Positions 1 to 7,811 of a stretch of 42,343 nt of DNA are shown here, one piece after another. The notes beneath the pieces are model-generated. The model worked only from the letters and a program-made list of their open reading frames with translations. It was not told the origin of the DNA and searched no databases. The position numbers and the translations under genes are program-made. The stretch is from contig DKYT01000012.1 in the NCBI GenBank assembly GCA_002492465.1, positions 1-42,343 on the forward strand, written 5' to 3'. Every line of letters begins with the position of its first letter. Within the stretch, counting starts at the first letter, position 1. The stretch is from Lachnospiraceae bacterium UBA7093 (GTDB lineage Bacteria; Bacillota; Clostridia; Lachnospirales; Lachnospiraceae).

Positions 1-21
1 GTTCAAATCCGGTCTGCGCCT
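1..21 (+). tRNA. tRNA 3' end, probably tRNA-Cys (5' part outside window)
   Basis: The first bases read as the end of a tRNA. Positions 2-8 (TTCAAAT) form a T loop, 9-13 the 3' side of the T stem, 14-20 (CTGCGCC) the 3' side of the acceptor stem, and 21 is a U discriminator. CCA is not encoded. An acceptor that would begin GGCGCAG together with U73 is typical of bacterial tRNA-Cys. The anticodon is not in the window, so the identity is inferred from those two traits only. A terminator follows directly. Confidence 0.65.
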
Positions 22-32
22 CTCAAGCAAAT

Positions 33-70
33 GGGGATATTCAGGTTTTTGAATATCCCCATAAATTTTT
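33..70 (+). terminator. terminator after the tRNA, shared with the convergent peptidase gene
   Basis: A 10-bp perfect stem, GGGGATATTC (33-42) with GAATATCCCC (51-60), is followed by an AT-rich run ending in five Ts at 66-70. The stop codon of the minus-strand peptidase (41-43) lies inside the stem, so the hairpin can end transcription from both sides. Confidence 0.75.
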
Positions 71-1018
71 GATCTGATAATGAAGAGTGTCAAAATCCCA
101 GGACTTTTCACTGCGTTTTCGGCTGTTAGGATCATTGACCAGAAAACCGTTTTCATTGTAGCCGTAGATCACAATGAAATGTCCGGTGGTGGTAAAATCG
201 CCCGGACGCATGGCGCAGATGATCAGGTGTCCCCAGTCAAGGTACTGCTTCATGGCAGCTTCGTCCAACCCCAATTCGCTAGCTTCCACCCCATAGGGGG
301 ATACTCCTTCTGTCATAAAAGCCCAGGAGGTTCCCACGCCTTCGGTGTAATAGCCGTTGTTCATGCTATATGCGGCAAGGGCGTCAGGGGTTGCCTCCTC
401 GTTTCGGGTAAGGGCATAAATAACCATAGACAGGCAGGTGGGACCGCAGCCGGAAATACCGATTCTGCTTCCGCCATAGGGGGCATAGCCCCAACGGCTG
501 TCCCATTGCAGGAAAAGAGGGAAGGACTGCTCTTTTTCAGCGGCGTTAAAGCCGCCGCTTACGGAAGCATCGGCGGTTAAAAAGTTTTTGACATATTCCG
601 TAAGTTCCTGGTTGGCAGCAAGAGCGGTTAAAAGATCTTCCGGATACTGGGCTCTGCGGGCATATATTTCGGCAATATCTTTATTTTCCCGGGCAAGCTG
701 AAAAAGGGTTTCCTCTACCTCCCTGTCCGCCAGAAGCTTCTCACTGTCAAGGACAGGACTTTCCCCATCCGGCTTAGAAAAAGCGGTTTTTTCCTCGTCG
801 AAAATTTCCGCCGGAGAAACTACGTTCAAGGAGGGGGAAGAAAGAATTTTGGTATATATTTCCTGAAAAGTAATTCCTTTGGAAAAAATGAATAAAATGC
901 ATACGAAGACCCCTGCTATGATAATATCACCGGCAAATAGAAGAAACTGACGCCGTAAGGCACGTTTCCTTTGACGCGATGCTGCTTTTCTTTTTCTTTT
1001 CTGTTGATTCTGACCCAT
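41..1018 (-). CDS. membrane-anchored C39-like (papain-fold) cysteine peptidase
   Basis: 325-aa protein. A short basic cytoplasmic tail (KRKRK-rich, residues about 7-24) precedes one hydrophobic segment (about 25-46), then an outside stalk and a C-terminal peptidase-like domain from about residue 166. The catalytic set of the C39_2 family is visible: Cys191 in GISGCGPTC, His280 in TTGHFIVIYG and Asp296 in VNDPNS. The N-terminal topology suggests a type II anchor rather than a cleaved signal. I chose the ATG at 1018 because AGAGGAG sits 6 nt upstream; a TTG at 1048 in the same frame has no ribosome site. Family members cleave peptides or wall-linked substrates, but the substrate here cannot be read from sequence. 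It is monocistronic, next to a tRNA. Confidence 0.8.
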   Translation of the reverse strand: MGQNQQKRKRKAASRQRKRALRRQFLLFAGDIIIAGVFVCILFIFSKGITFQEIYTKILSSPSLNVVSPAEIFDEEKTAFSKPDGESPVLDSEKLLADREVEETLFQLARENKDIAEIYARRAQYPEDLLTALAANQELTEYVKNFLTADASVSGGFNAAEKEQSFPLFLQWDSRWGYAPYGGSRIGISGCGPTCLSMVIYALTRNEEATPDALAAYSMNNGYYTEGVGTSWAFMTEGVSPYGVEASELGLDEAAMKQYLDWGHLIICAMRPGDFTTTGHFIVIYGYNENGFLVNDPNSRKRSEKSWDFDTLHYQIKNLWGYSKT

Positions 1019-1101
1019 GACAGCTCCTCTTTCGCTATAAAATTTCAAAACAAGGATAACATATTTTTATCTAAATAGACTCTAAAGATTTGATTAATTT
1101 A

Positions 1102-1110
1102 TGGTATAAT
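1102..1110 (+). promoter_or_regulatory. extended -10 promoter for the phosphoesterase
   Basis: TGGTATAAT is an extended -10 (TATAAT at 1105-1110) with no good -35 box. Transcription would begin near 1117, giving a leader of about 190 nt that contains the first family A palindromic element. Confidence 0.5.
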
Positions 1111-1158
1111 TTCTTAAGAAGTGTGATTTTTCTCAGATTAGAAGTTGGGAAAAAATGT

Positions 1159-1304
1159 TTCGGTATGGAGGATAGTGTGAAAAATAAGCTTGATAGCTTA
1201 TTTTTCACACGCAAATTTGTGCCGGAACGTCACAAATTTGAATCGCAGAGCCGAATTTGATATTCGGCTCGCGTACCTGCGCAAAAAACGCTTCGGTATG
1301 GAGG
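1159..1304 (+). repeat. family A palindromic element, copy 1 (three hairpins, 13-bp direct repeats)
   Basis: Bracketed by TTCGGTATGGAGG at 1159-1171 and 1292-1304. Hairpin A: 15-bp perfect stem 1175-1189/1196-1210 with loop TTGATA. Hairpin B: CAAATTTGTG 1212-1221 with 1231-1240. Hairpin C: GAGCCGAAT 1248-1256 with 1262-1270, extended by CGC/GCG around a bulged A. Copy 2 at 1910-2058 has the same plan with different but compensated stem bases. The right direct repeat is the ribosome site of the following gene. A short frame starting GTG at 1177 (ribosome site GGAGG in the left repeat) runs to 1260 and aligns with a similar frame in copy 2. The function is unknown; it could be a miniature mobile element or a structured leader. 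Confidence 0.85.
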
Positions 1305-1309
1305 GGAAT

Positions 1310-1933
1310 ATGAGATACTATATTGCGGATCTGCACTTTTTTCATGCTGCCATGAATGACCGCATGGATCGCAGAGGTTTTGAAAATGTTGCGGAAATGA
1401 ATGAATATATGATTCAAAAATGGAATGACAAGGTGCGCAGCAGAGACGACGTGATTATTATTGGAGATTTATCCTGGGGAGGCGGGGAAGACACCAGTAT
1501 GCTTTTAGGACGGTTGAATGGAAATCTGCATTTGATTCAGGGCAACCATGACCGTTTTTTAAACAGTAAGGGGATGGATCTTGGTCGTTTTAAATGGATC
1601 AAGCCTTATGCCGAGCTGAGCGACCGCAAAAGGAAGGTGATTCTCTGTCATTATCCCATCATGTGCTATAACGGTCAGTACCGGTTGGACGAGAAGGGAG
1701 AGCCGAGGACCTATATGCTTTATGGTCATGTGCATGATACCCAGGATCAGAGGCTGCTGGAACAGTTTCAGGAGATCACCCGAAATACAGTGGTGACAGA
1801 TGCCCAGGGAAACAGGCGGCAGATTCCCTGCAATATGATCAACTGTTTTTGTAAGTATTCCGATTACGAACCCTTAACCTTGGACGAATGGATTTTGTGC
1901 GATCGAAAACGGAAGGAGGGCAAGGTTGAATAA
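1310..1933 (+). CDS. calcineurin-like metallophosphoesterase
   Basis: 207-aa soluble protein with the metal-binding motifs of the calcineurin-like phosphoesterase family in order: ADLHFFH near the N-terminus, GDLSWGG, GNHD, CHYP and GHVHD. Such enzymes use a two-metal centre to hydrolyse phosphomono- or diesters; the substrate is not predictable. I placed the start at ATG 1310 (GGAGG 5 nt upstream), where the conserved domain begins. The frame is open further upstream through the palindromic element, but that stretch is repeat sequence. The last codons (1925-1933) lie in the first stem of the next element copy, so the stop codon is part of a hairpin. It is probably co-transcribed with the 71-aa gene downstream. 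Confidence 0.85.
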   Translation: MRYYIADLHFFHAAMNDRMDRRGFENVAEMNEYMIQKWNDKVRSRDDVIIIGDLSWGGGEDTSMLLGRLNGNLHLIQGNHDRFLNSKGMDLGRFKWIKPYAELSDRKRKVILCHYPIMCYNGQYRLDEKGEPRTYMLYGHVHDTQDQRLLEQFQEITRNTVVTDAQGNRRQIPCNMINCFCKYSDYEPLTLDEWILCDRKRKEGKVE

Positions 1934-2058
1934 ATTGCTTGATAGCAATTTATTCAACCGAGAATTTGTGCAGAAGCGTCACAAATTCTTTTAATCGCAG
2001 AGCAGAATTGGAGATTCTGCTCGCGTTCCTCAGCGTAAAACGCTTCGGAAGGAGGGCA
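1910..2058 (+). repeat. family A palindromic element, copy 2
   Basis: Direct repeats CGGAAGGAGGGCA at 1910-1922 and 2046-2058 flank three hairpins. A: 15-bp perfect stem 1924-1938/1945-1959 with the same TTGATA loop as copy 1. B: GAATTTGTG 1962-1970 with 1980-1988. C: GAGCAGAAT 2000-2008 with 2014-2022. About six of the 15 pairs in stem A differ from copy 1, all compensated, while loops and inter-hairpin segments are conserved. The left part overlaps the end of the phosphoesterase gene; the right repeat supplies the next gene's ribosome site. The short frame here starts at TTG 1926 and ends at 1994. Confidence 0.85.
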
Positions 2059-2061
2059 GAA

Positions 2062-2277
2062 ATGGAAAATCAATACTTTAATCAGGCGCTTCAGAATTTC
2101 GTGCAGGATTTTGCTTACGGAGGAGCCATCAGGCATTTGGTGGATCTGGGGTATGATACGGACAGGATTGTGAAGGAATATCATTACCCTCTTTCAAGAG
2201 ATACCATCGATAAGATCGTGCAGAGGCATCTTGCAGAAAACGAACGCCGCCACGCTCCGCGAGCCGGCTTATCGTAA
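2062..2277 (+). CDS. small orphan protein, 71 aa
   Basis: Begins at ATG 2062 with GGAGGG 5 nt upstream. The protein is soluble and mainly helical, with a central segment AIRHLVDLGYDTDRIVKEY that suggests a compact helical domain. I do not recognise a named family. Its upstream frame stays open through the family A element, but that is repeat sequence and I excluded it. The last dozen codons (from about 2239, giving ERRHAPRAGLS) are encoded by a REP-like repeat that occurs elsewhere in intergenic positions, so the native C-terminus was probably extended or replaced. It follows the phosphoesterase in the same direction. Confidence 0.6.
   Translation: MENQYFNQALQNFVQDFAYGGAIRHLVDLGYDTDRIVKEYHYPLSRDTIDKIVQRHLAENERRHAPRAGLS
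2239..2277 (+). repeat. REP-like palindromic repeat (family C), in the 3' end of a gene
   Basis: The unit contains CACGCTCCGCGAGCCGGCTT and ends TTATCGTAA. Its reverse complement recurs at 17553-17592 with only two or three differences, and related units occur at 27971, 28053 and 31546. Here the unit is translated as the end of the 71-aa protein. Confidence 0.7.
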
Positions 2278-2286
2278 GGAGAAGGG

Positions 2287-4584
2287 CTACAGCCAGCTGT
2301 AGCCCTCTCCCAGATAATCCTTCACATCAAATTTTTGATCTTTGTAATAGTAATCTTTATCCTCGTCTGTGATCTGACGGAGGATGCGGCAGGGATTTCC
2401 TGCGGCGATCACATTGTCCGGAAGATCCTTTGTCACAACGCTTCCTGCGCCGATCACTACATGATTGCCGATTTTGACGCCGGGAAGGATCACGGTGTTG
2501 CCGCCGATCCAGACATTGTCCCCGATGGAAATGGGAATGCCGTATTCATAGCCTGAGTTTCTTGCGTCAGGGTGAAGAGGATGCCCCGCGGTATAAATGG
2601 AAACGTTGGGCGCGATCTGGGCGTTTTTACCGATGGTAACCTTTCCCGTATCCAATACGGTGAAGTTATAGTTGGCGAAGAAATTTTCTCCCACTTCAAT
2701 GTTGCTCCCATAATCGCAGTGAAAAGGGGCGTTGATAAATACATTTTCACCGGTTTTCCCCAGAATATCCTTTAAGGCAGCTGTAATCTCCTTAAAATCC
2801 GAAGGATCTAATTGATTGAACCGGGCGATTTTCTTTTTTGTAACCGCCTGTTTGGAAAACAGTTCATTGGTGGTCTTGTAGGGAAGCCCCGCAAGCATTC
2901 TTTTTTCCATATCCAGCCGCTCCATCACCACAACCTGACAGGGTTTTAAGGTGAGCTGATCTCCGTCCAGCGAAAGGGTTTCCTGATTGTTCAAAAGAAG
3001 GCGGCTGATGGAAGCGTCCTTTAACTGTAAAGTTCGTTCCTCCCTGCCAAAGTTGGCGAGTACGGCAAGGGTTTGAGCGGCGGTTTTCCGCTCATATGCA
3101 AAAATGAAAGGTTCCTCTTCAAAAAGAGGGGCAAAGGAGCCGTAGGTAAAGGTTTCTTTGTAGTCCTTTGATTTGCGCAGAGCAAGAAGCTCTTTGTAGT
3201 AAGAGAGGACGGAAGCTTTATCTGTAAGCTGCGCTTTTACATTGATGTTTTTGTAATTGGGATTTACCTTCAGCCAGGGACGTACCGGGCTGAAGCCTGC
3301 GTTTTCGGAATCATCCCACTGCATAGGGGTTCTGGCGTTGTCACGGCTGTTGGCACAGCAGATCTGCAGAGCCTTTTCCGGCGTAAGACCGGCATCCAGC
3401 GCCATCTGGTATTCGCCCTTGGTACTGATATCGTCGTAGTCCTCAATGGAGTCCATGGGGCAGTTCTGCATGCCGATCTCCTGTCCCTGGTATAAAAAGG
3501 GGATGCCTCGAAGCAATACGCTGACGGTTCCCAGCATTTTGATGCCGTCTGCATTTTGGGCATAATCCGGCAGGAAACGGCTTGCGCCTCTTGGCTCGTC
3601 ATGGTTTTCGATGATATTGGCAAGGAAGCCCACATCCAGACATTCCGCCTGTGAATGGAACAGGGCGTTTCTGAAATCTTCAAATTGAACAGGCTTGCTG
3701 TCGTACCATCCATGCTCGCCCATGGTAAGGGCATGTGCCGAGAAATCAAACATAGTGGAAAAATGTCCGTTCTCCCCTACGAATTCGATTAATTCGTCCT
3801 TTTTCATATTGAAAACTTCCGCAACGGTAAAAGCATGGTATTTTTCAAAGGTATTTTTCTTAAGTTCCTCCAATAAGTCCCCCACCCCGTTGACTTTTTC
3901 CACCATGCGCCATACGCTTGCAAGTCCGTCGGGACCGTCCGGTTCAAGGCTTGCAAAGGCAGGATCTTTTTTGATGTTGATGATGGCATCGATCCGGAAC
4001 CCGGCAACTCCTTTTTCCAGCCACCAGTTGATCATGGTATATAACTCTTGCAGGAGTTTGGGATTGCTCCAGTTAAAGTCCGGCTGTTCCTTTGCGAACA
4101 TATGCAGATAGTAATAATCACTTTCAGGTACCTTTTCCCAGGCGCTGCCGCCGAAATAGGAGCGGTAATTGCTGGGAGGATTTCCGTCCTTTCCCTTTCG
4201 GAAAAAGAAATAATCGCCGTATTCTCCTTCCGGGTCTTTTAACGCCTTTTGGAACCATTCATGCTGGTCGGAGCAATGATTGATGACAAGATCCATAACG
4301 ATATACATGTCTCTTTTCTTTGCCTCTGCAAGCAGAGTGTCGAAGTCCTCCATAGTGCCGAAAAGCTCGGAAATTTTGTAGTAGTCGGAAATGTCGTAGC
4401 CCTGATCTACAAAAGGGGACTGATAGATGGGAGAGAGCCAGATAATATCGATGCCCAGCTCCTTCAGGTAATCCAGCTTTTGAATAACGCCCCTCAGATC
4501 GCCCACGCCGTCGCCGTTTGCGTCATAAAAGCTTTTGGGATAGATTTGATAGGCAACTTTGTCGTGCCACCATTGCTTTTTCAT
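2287..4584 (-). CDS. GH13 alpha-glucosidase (oligo-1,6-glucosidase type) fused to maltose O-acetyltransferase
   Basis: 765-aa cytoplasmic two-domain protein. Residues 1-~557 are a GH13 enzyme of the oligo-1,6-glucosidase/alpha-glucosidase type: QIYPKSFYD near the start, nucleophile Asp199 in GFRIDAI, acid/base Glu256 in TVAEVF, and Asp329 in ENHDEPR. Residues 559-765 are a full left-handed beta-helix maltose/galactoside O-acetyltransferase, beginning MEKRMLAGLPY, with the catalytic His in YTAGHPLHPD and hexapeptide repeats. The junction reads straight through an internal Met that would be the start of a free acetyltransferase, as if two adjacent genes lost the stop between them. The start at 4584 has GGAGG 6 nt upstream. 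It lies 93 nt after an AraC gene on the same strand, which probably controls it in response to an alpha-glucoside. Confidence 0.9.
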   Translation of the reverse strand: MKKQWWHDKVAYQIYPKSFYDANGDGVGDLRGVIQKLDYLKELGIDIIWLSPIYQSPFVDQGYDISDYYKISELFGTMEDFDTLLAEAKKRDMYIVMDLVINHCSDQHEWFQKALKDPEGEYGDYFFFRKGKDGNPPSNYRSYFGGSAWEKVPESDYYYLHMFAKEQPDFNWSNPKLLQELYTMINWWLEKGVAGFRIDAIINIKKDPAFASLEPDGPDGLASVWRMVEKVNGVGDLLEELKKNTFEKYHAFTVAEVFNMKKDELIEFVGENGHFSTMFDFSAHALTMGEHGWYDSKPVQFEDFRNALFHSQAECLDVGFLANIIENHDEPRGASRFLPDYAQNADGIKMLGTVSVLLRGIPFLYQGQEIGMQNCPMDSIEDYDDISTKGEYQMALDAGLTPEKALQICCANSRDNARTPMQWDDSENAGFSPVRPWLKVNPNYKNINVKAQLTDKASVLSYYKELLALRKSKDYKETFTYGSFAPLFEEEPFIFAYERKTAAQTLAVLANFGREERTLQLKDASISRLLLNNQETLSLDGDQLTLKPCQVVVMERLDMEKRMLAGLPYKTTNELFSKQAVTKKKIARFNQLDPSDFKEITAALKDILGKTGENVFINAPFHCDYGSNIEVGENFFANYNFTVLDTGKVTIGKNAQIAPNVSIYTAGHPLHPDARNSGYEYGIPISIGDNVWIGGNTVILPGVKIGNHVVIGAGSVVTKDLPDNVIAAGNPCRILRQITDEDKDYYYKDQKFDVKDYLGEGYSWL

Positions 4585-4677
4585 AAGAAACCTCCTGTGT
4601 AATAGTATGTAAAAAGTATTTGCCGTAGATTTTGATAACATTATATTATCCTGGAAGGAGGAAATCTTGCCCAATAT

Positions 4678-5601
4678 TCACTGATTTATTACACTATTTT
4701 GATATTTTGCTTCTTTTCGGTATTGAGAAGGGGTAACGCCTTTTTCCTGCTTAAACTTACGGATGAAATATCCTATATTGTCGAACCCTGCATCCTGGGC
4801 AATGGTTATGATTTTGTCGTTGGTTTCCAGCAAAGCTTCCGCAGCCTTTTCAATACGGATCTCGTTGATGTATTCTGTAGTGGTTTTTCCCAGACAATCC
4901 TTAAAATACCGGCAAAAATATTGGGCGTTTAAATTGACTAAGGCGGCAAGCTCCTCCAGCCGGATAGGGGAGGAATAGTTTTCCTTGATATAAGAAAGAA
5001 CCTTTTTTAAATTCTCGATCTGATGTTCATTTTCCTTTTGAATATTTTTAACAGGCTCCAGATAATGGTTTTCGTAAAACAGAGCAAGCATATCAAAAAG
5101 AAGCAGCTTGATCTGCAGGTAGGCGGCGTTCTTTTTCATCTCGTTTTCCGGTGTGCACTTGTTCATTTCTTTGATTTTCTGTTTGATTTTGATGTAATGA
5201 TTTTTGATTTTAGAAAAAAGAGGATCCGTATGCTGGAGCAGAACAGGCAGGCGGAGCCGTCCGTCCATGAGCGGGCGGATGAGCTTCGCCTGGATAGCGT
5301 CGTAATGCTCAAAGCTTAAGATATTCAGATTAAATACCACGGCGCTTTCCGATGAACCGGCGGGAAAGACCAGGGAATGAAGCTCTCCGGCATGAACGCA
5401 CATGATGGCAGGGGCATGAATCAAAAGCTCCTTGGCGTTGAGCCATGCGCTGAAGGTTCCCTCTTCAAAATATATGAATTCCATTTCCTCATGCCAGTGG
5501 AGAGGAACCTTCCAGTCGCTTGTTCCCTTCCACTCGTACAGAGCAAGAGGAAAGATCACGGTACCGTGTCTGGCGTTTTCTTTTAGAGAATGCATATCCA
5601 T
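4678..5601 (-). CDS. AraC-family transcriptional regulator with cupin sensor domain
   Basis: 307 aa. The N-terminal ~150 residues look like an AraC-type cupin sugar-sensing domain (LHWHEEMEFIYFEEGTF). The C-terminal ~100 residues hold two helix-turn-helix motifs: RLEELAALVNLNAQYFCRYF, and ITIAQDAGFDNIGYFIRKF followed by the family end motif KGVTPSQYRK. The start at ATG 5601 has GAGGG about 8 nt upstream. A clear promoter precedes it. It is the first gene before the glucosidase-acetyltransferase on the same strand, so its likely role is to activate use of an alpha-linked oligosaccharide. That is inferred from position, not from ligand residues. Confidence 0.9.
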   Translation of the reverse strand: MDMHSLKENARHGTVIFPLALYEWKGTSDWKVPLHWHEEMEFIYFEEGTFSAWLNAKELLIHAPAIMCVHAGELHSLVFPAGSSESAVVFNLNILSFEHYDAIQAKLIRPLMDGRLRLPVLLQHTDPLFSKIKNHYIKIKQKIKEMNKCTPENEMKKNAAYLQIKLLLFDMLALFYENHYLEPVKNIQKENEHQIENLKKVLSYIKENYSSPIRLEELAALVNLNAQYFCRYFKDCLGKTTTEYINEIRIEKAAEALLETNDKIITIAQDAGFDNIGYFIRKFKQEKGVTPSQYRKEAKYQNSVINQ

Positions 5602-5643
5602 TGTACAGCCCTCATTTTATTTGGTGTGAATAGTACTATACTC

Positions 5644-5672
5644 AAGATAAGCGATGGGAAAAAGAATTGCAA
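5644..5672 (-). promoter_or_regulatory. promoter of the araC-type gene
   Basis: On the minus strand, TTGCAA (5667-5672) is 17 bp from TATCTT (5644-5649), a good sigma-A pair. The predicted start is about 35 nt before the ATG. Confidence 0.6.
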
Positions 5673-5678
5673 GGGAAA

Positions 5679-7151
5679 TTACCGATCCTTTCTGGTGATC
5701 CACCAGATTGCAAATTTCCCGGAGGTTACGGCAACGGGCAAGCCGCCCGGCGCCATGGTCCACTGGCTGCCGATATAAAGGTTTTTGATGCCTTTTACCG
5801 TTCCCTTTACACGGAAGGATTTTATCCCCTTTTTGGTAATAAAGCTCATATATGCGCCGTGGTAGGAATTGCAGTAGCGTTCATAGGTGAGAGGAGTCCA
5901 GCAGTCAAGTAACTCCATATGCCCTTTCAGGGTCGGAAACTGCTGGTACAGCCGTTCCTCAATGATGCGAACAAGCACCTGCTTATGCTCCTTGTAGGCA
6001 TCTTTGGAAAGCTGTTTCCAATATAGAAAATCTGCGTCAAACTGGATCAGGTTTACTTGGAGCACAGTTTTCCCTTCCGGTGCAAAGGAAGGCTCATACT
6101 CGAAGCTTTTAACCGACATCCGCGCCGCCTGCTGCCCGGCGGCAGTAAAGGGTTGGCAATCAAAAAATACCGTTCCCTTATCCTCATAAGCGCTGCAGTC
6201 CGCTGCAAAGGCAGCCTGGAAGCCGCTGAACAGGGGGTAGGCATCGCTGTTTTCGTAGCAGGAACGCCATTTTTTATTCATGTATTTTTCCCCGATGAGA
6301 CGGGAGAACATTTCCATAGTATCCACGGAGGAGACTACATAGTCCGACATCACCCGCCGTCCATCCGCCAGTTCAATTCCCACAGCAGTTTTATGTTCAA
6401 TGAGAATCCGGGAAACGGGGGTATTGCAGTAAAGCTTTCCTCCCAGGCTGCGCAGCCTGTCTATCATACGGTTTGTCATGGCAAGGGAGCCGCCCTTGGG
6501 AATTTCTCCGTTGCCGGATGCGATTGTAGCGTAAGAGACAAGGAAGGAGCTTGCCACATACTCTTTTGGCATATAATCCATAAAAAGCTTCTGCAAGGCG
6601 GGATGGTGAAAACGATGGGCAAGCTCTTCAAGGTCAATGGAACCGTATTCCTTCATGACTTTGGGCATATTTGCCATGGAGGCTCCCATGCGGATATAAT
6701 CCCGTATTCCCATGGCTTCCATAGGTTTTTCGGCGGGCATTTCACATTCCGATGCATAGCGTACATGCTGAATGAATTTTTTGATTTCTTCCGTATCCTC
6801 CGGCGAAAGGTCTATCAGTTCCGCCTGGGTACGGTCCAGATCTTTCCACAGAGTGATCCGCTGTTCGTTGTAAATCCTTGTATAAAATACATCGCAGTCT
6901 GCAAATTGGGTATTTTCTTCCAGTGCGCCTACGGTTTCCCAAACCTTCCGGAGGGCGCTTCCCTTACGGGTGCCGGTAAGCCAGTGAATACAGTTGTCAA
7001 TATGGCAGCCTTTCCGGTTCCAGCCCATGCATTGACCTCCGGCAACCGGATTTTTCTCATATACTTCCACTTCATAGCCGGCGAGGCTTCCGTAAATTCC
7101 GGCGGACAGCCCGGCAATGCCGCCGCCAACAATGATAATTTTTTTCTTCAA
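5679..7151 (-). CDS. FAD-dependent oxidoreductase, phytoene desaturase/CrtI-like
   Basis: About 490 aa. An N-terminal dinucleotide-binding fold carries GGGIAGLSAGIYG followed by the acidic end of the second strand (VEVYEKN) and the family motif GGQCMGWNRKGCHID. A second FAD-contact region near the C-terminus reads LYIGSQWTMAPGGLPVA. This is the amine-oxidase/phytoene desaturase superfamily. Clostridial members of this type are annotated generally and the substrate is unknown; no carotenoid genes are nearby. I favour the TTG at 7151 because GGAGG lies 8 nt upstream; the in-frame ATG at 7166 has no ribosome site. It is 48 nt downstream of a TetR gene, probably in one operon under that repressor. 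Confidence 0.85.
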   Translation of the reverse strand: MKKKIIIVGGGIAGLSAGIYGSLAGYEVEVYEKNPVAGGQCMGWNRKGCHIDNCIHWLTGTRKGSALRKVWETVGALEENTQFADCDVFYTRIYNEQRITLWKDLDRTQAELIDLSPEDTEEIKKFIQHVRYASECEMPAEKPMEAMGIRDYIRMGASMANMPKVMKEYGSIDLEELAHRFHHPALQKLFMDYMPKEYVASSFLVSYATIASGNGEIPKGGSLAMTNRMIDRLRSLGGKLYCNTPVSRILIEHKTAVGIELADGRRVMSDYVVSSVDTMEMFSRLIGEKYMNKKWRSCYENSDAYPLFSGFQAAFAADCSAYEDKGTVFFDCQPFTAAGQQAARMSVKSFEYEPSFAPEGKTVLQVNLIQFDADFLYWKQLSKDAYKEHKQVLVRIIEERLYQQFPTLKGHMELLDCWTPLTYERYCNSYHGAYMSFITKKGIKSFRVKGTVKGIKNLYIGSQWTMAPGGLPVAVTSGKFAIWWITRKDR

Positions 7152-7199
7152 AATTTTTTCCTCCATTTCAAAACCCGTTATCCGGGATTTTTTTCTTGC

Positions 7200-7772
7200 T
7201 TATTTTGCACGAAGCATACCTATGAGCCACTCCGGCTCAGGGAGGGGAATGTCCGGATTCACAGAATATTGTTCCATAAGACCGTGAATGCAGCACCAAT
7301 ACAGATTGGATAGGCAAAGGGGATCTCCGGCGCGGATGGTTCCGTCTTTTTGTCCCTCTTGGATCCAGATACAGCTGTTTTGGATGGTGTCCACAGAAAC
7401 CGCCATTTTACGAATACGTTTCGGTATGTCCTGCGCCTTTGCCATATGTGCCATAAAGACAAACATTCGGGCGATAAAGGGATTCTCTTTCACATAGCTG
7501 AACAAGCCCATGGCAAACTTGCGAAAGAAGTCCAAACCGTTTTCGGCTTGAAGTTCCATGGGCATCTGCATTCCTGTAACGCCAAAGGTGACCAGCTCTT
7601 CCAGAAGTTTTTCCTTGGTAGGGAAATAGTGAAAGAGAAGCCCTTCGCTGATGCCAGCCTGTTTGGAGATCTGACTTGTTTTGGTACCGAAGTAGCCCTG
7701 CTGTACGAACAGAGTGAGGGCAGTATCAAGGATTTGCTGTTTCCTGAATTCCTTTTGTTCCTTGCGTGTCAT
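7200..7772 (-). CDS. TetR/AcrR-family transcriptional regulator
   Basis: 190 aa. The N-terminal TetR DNA-binding domain is clear: QQILDTALTLFVQQGYFGTK, then TSQISKQAGISEGLLFHYFP, and KEKLLEELV. The C-terminal ~130 residues form a helical ligand-binding and dimerisation domain with no diagnostic motif. The start at ATG 7772 has AGGAGG 5 nt upstream; longer frames run into a giant palindrome and are not coding. It likely represses itself and the downstream flavoenzyme. Its leader contains family B element copy 1, so the mRNA 5' end would fold into a very long hairpin about 40 nt before the start. Confidence 0.9.
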   Translation of the reverse strand: MTRKEQKEFRKQQILDTALTLFVQQGYFGTKTSQISKQAGISEGLLFHYFPTKEKLLEELVTFGVTGMQMPMELQAENGLDFFRKFAMGLFSYVKENPFIARMFVFMAHMAKAQDIPKRIRKMAVSVDTIQNSCIWIQEGQKDGTIRAGDPLCLSNLYWCCIHGLMEQYSVNPDIPLPEPEWLIGMLRAK

Positions 7773-7811
7773 AAATACCTCCTGTGAAAGAGTGAAATAG
7801 GCGGGCGTGAT

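Noticed and set aside
1190..1309. N-terminal extension of the phosphoesterase (open frame through family A copy 1)
   Set aside because: It is repeat sequence, near-identical in plan to the extension before the unrelated 71-aa gene, and a proper ribosome site precedes the ATG at 1310.
1939..2061. N-terminal extension of the 71-aa gene
   Set aside because: Same reason: it is the translated family A element; GGAGGG and ATG 2062 give a better start.
6057..7313. 418-aa open frame on the plus strand
   Set aside because: It is antisense to the flavoenzyme, which has a clear FAD-binding motif and family length. No ribosome site or recognisable domain on the plus strand.
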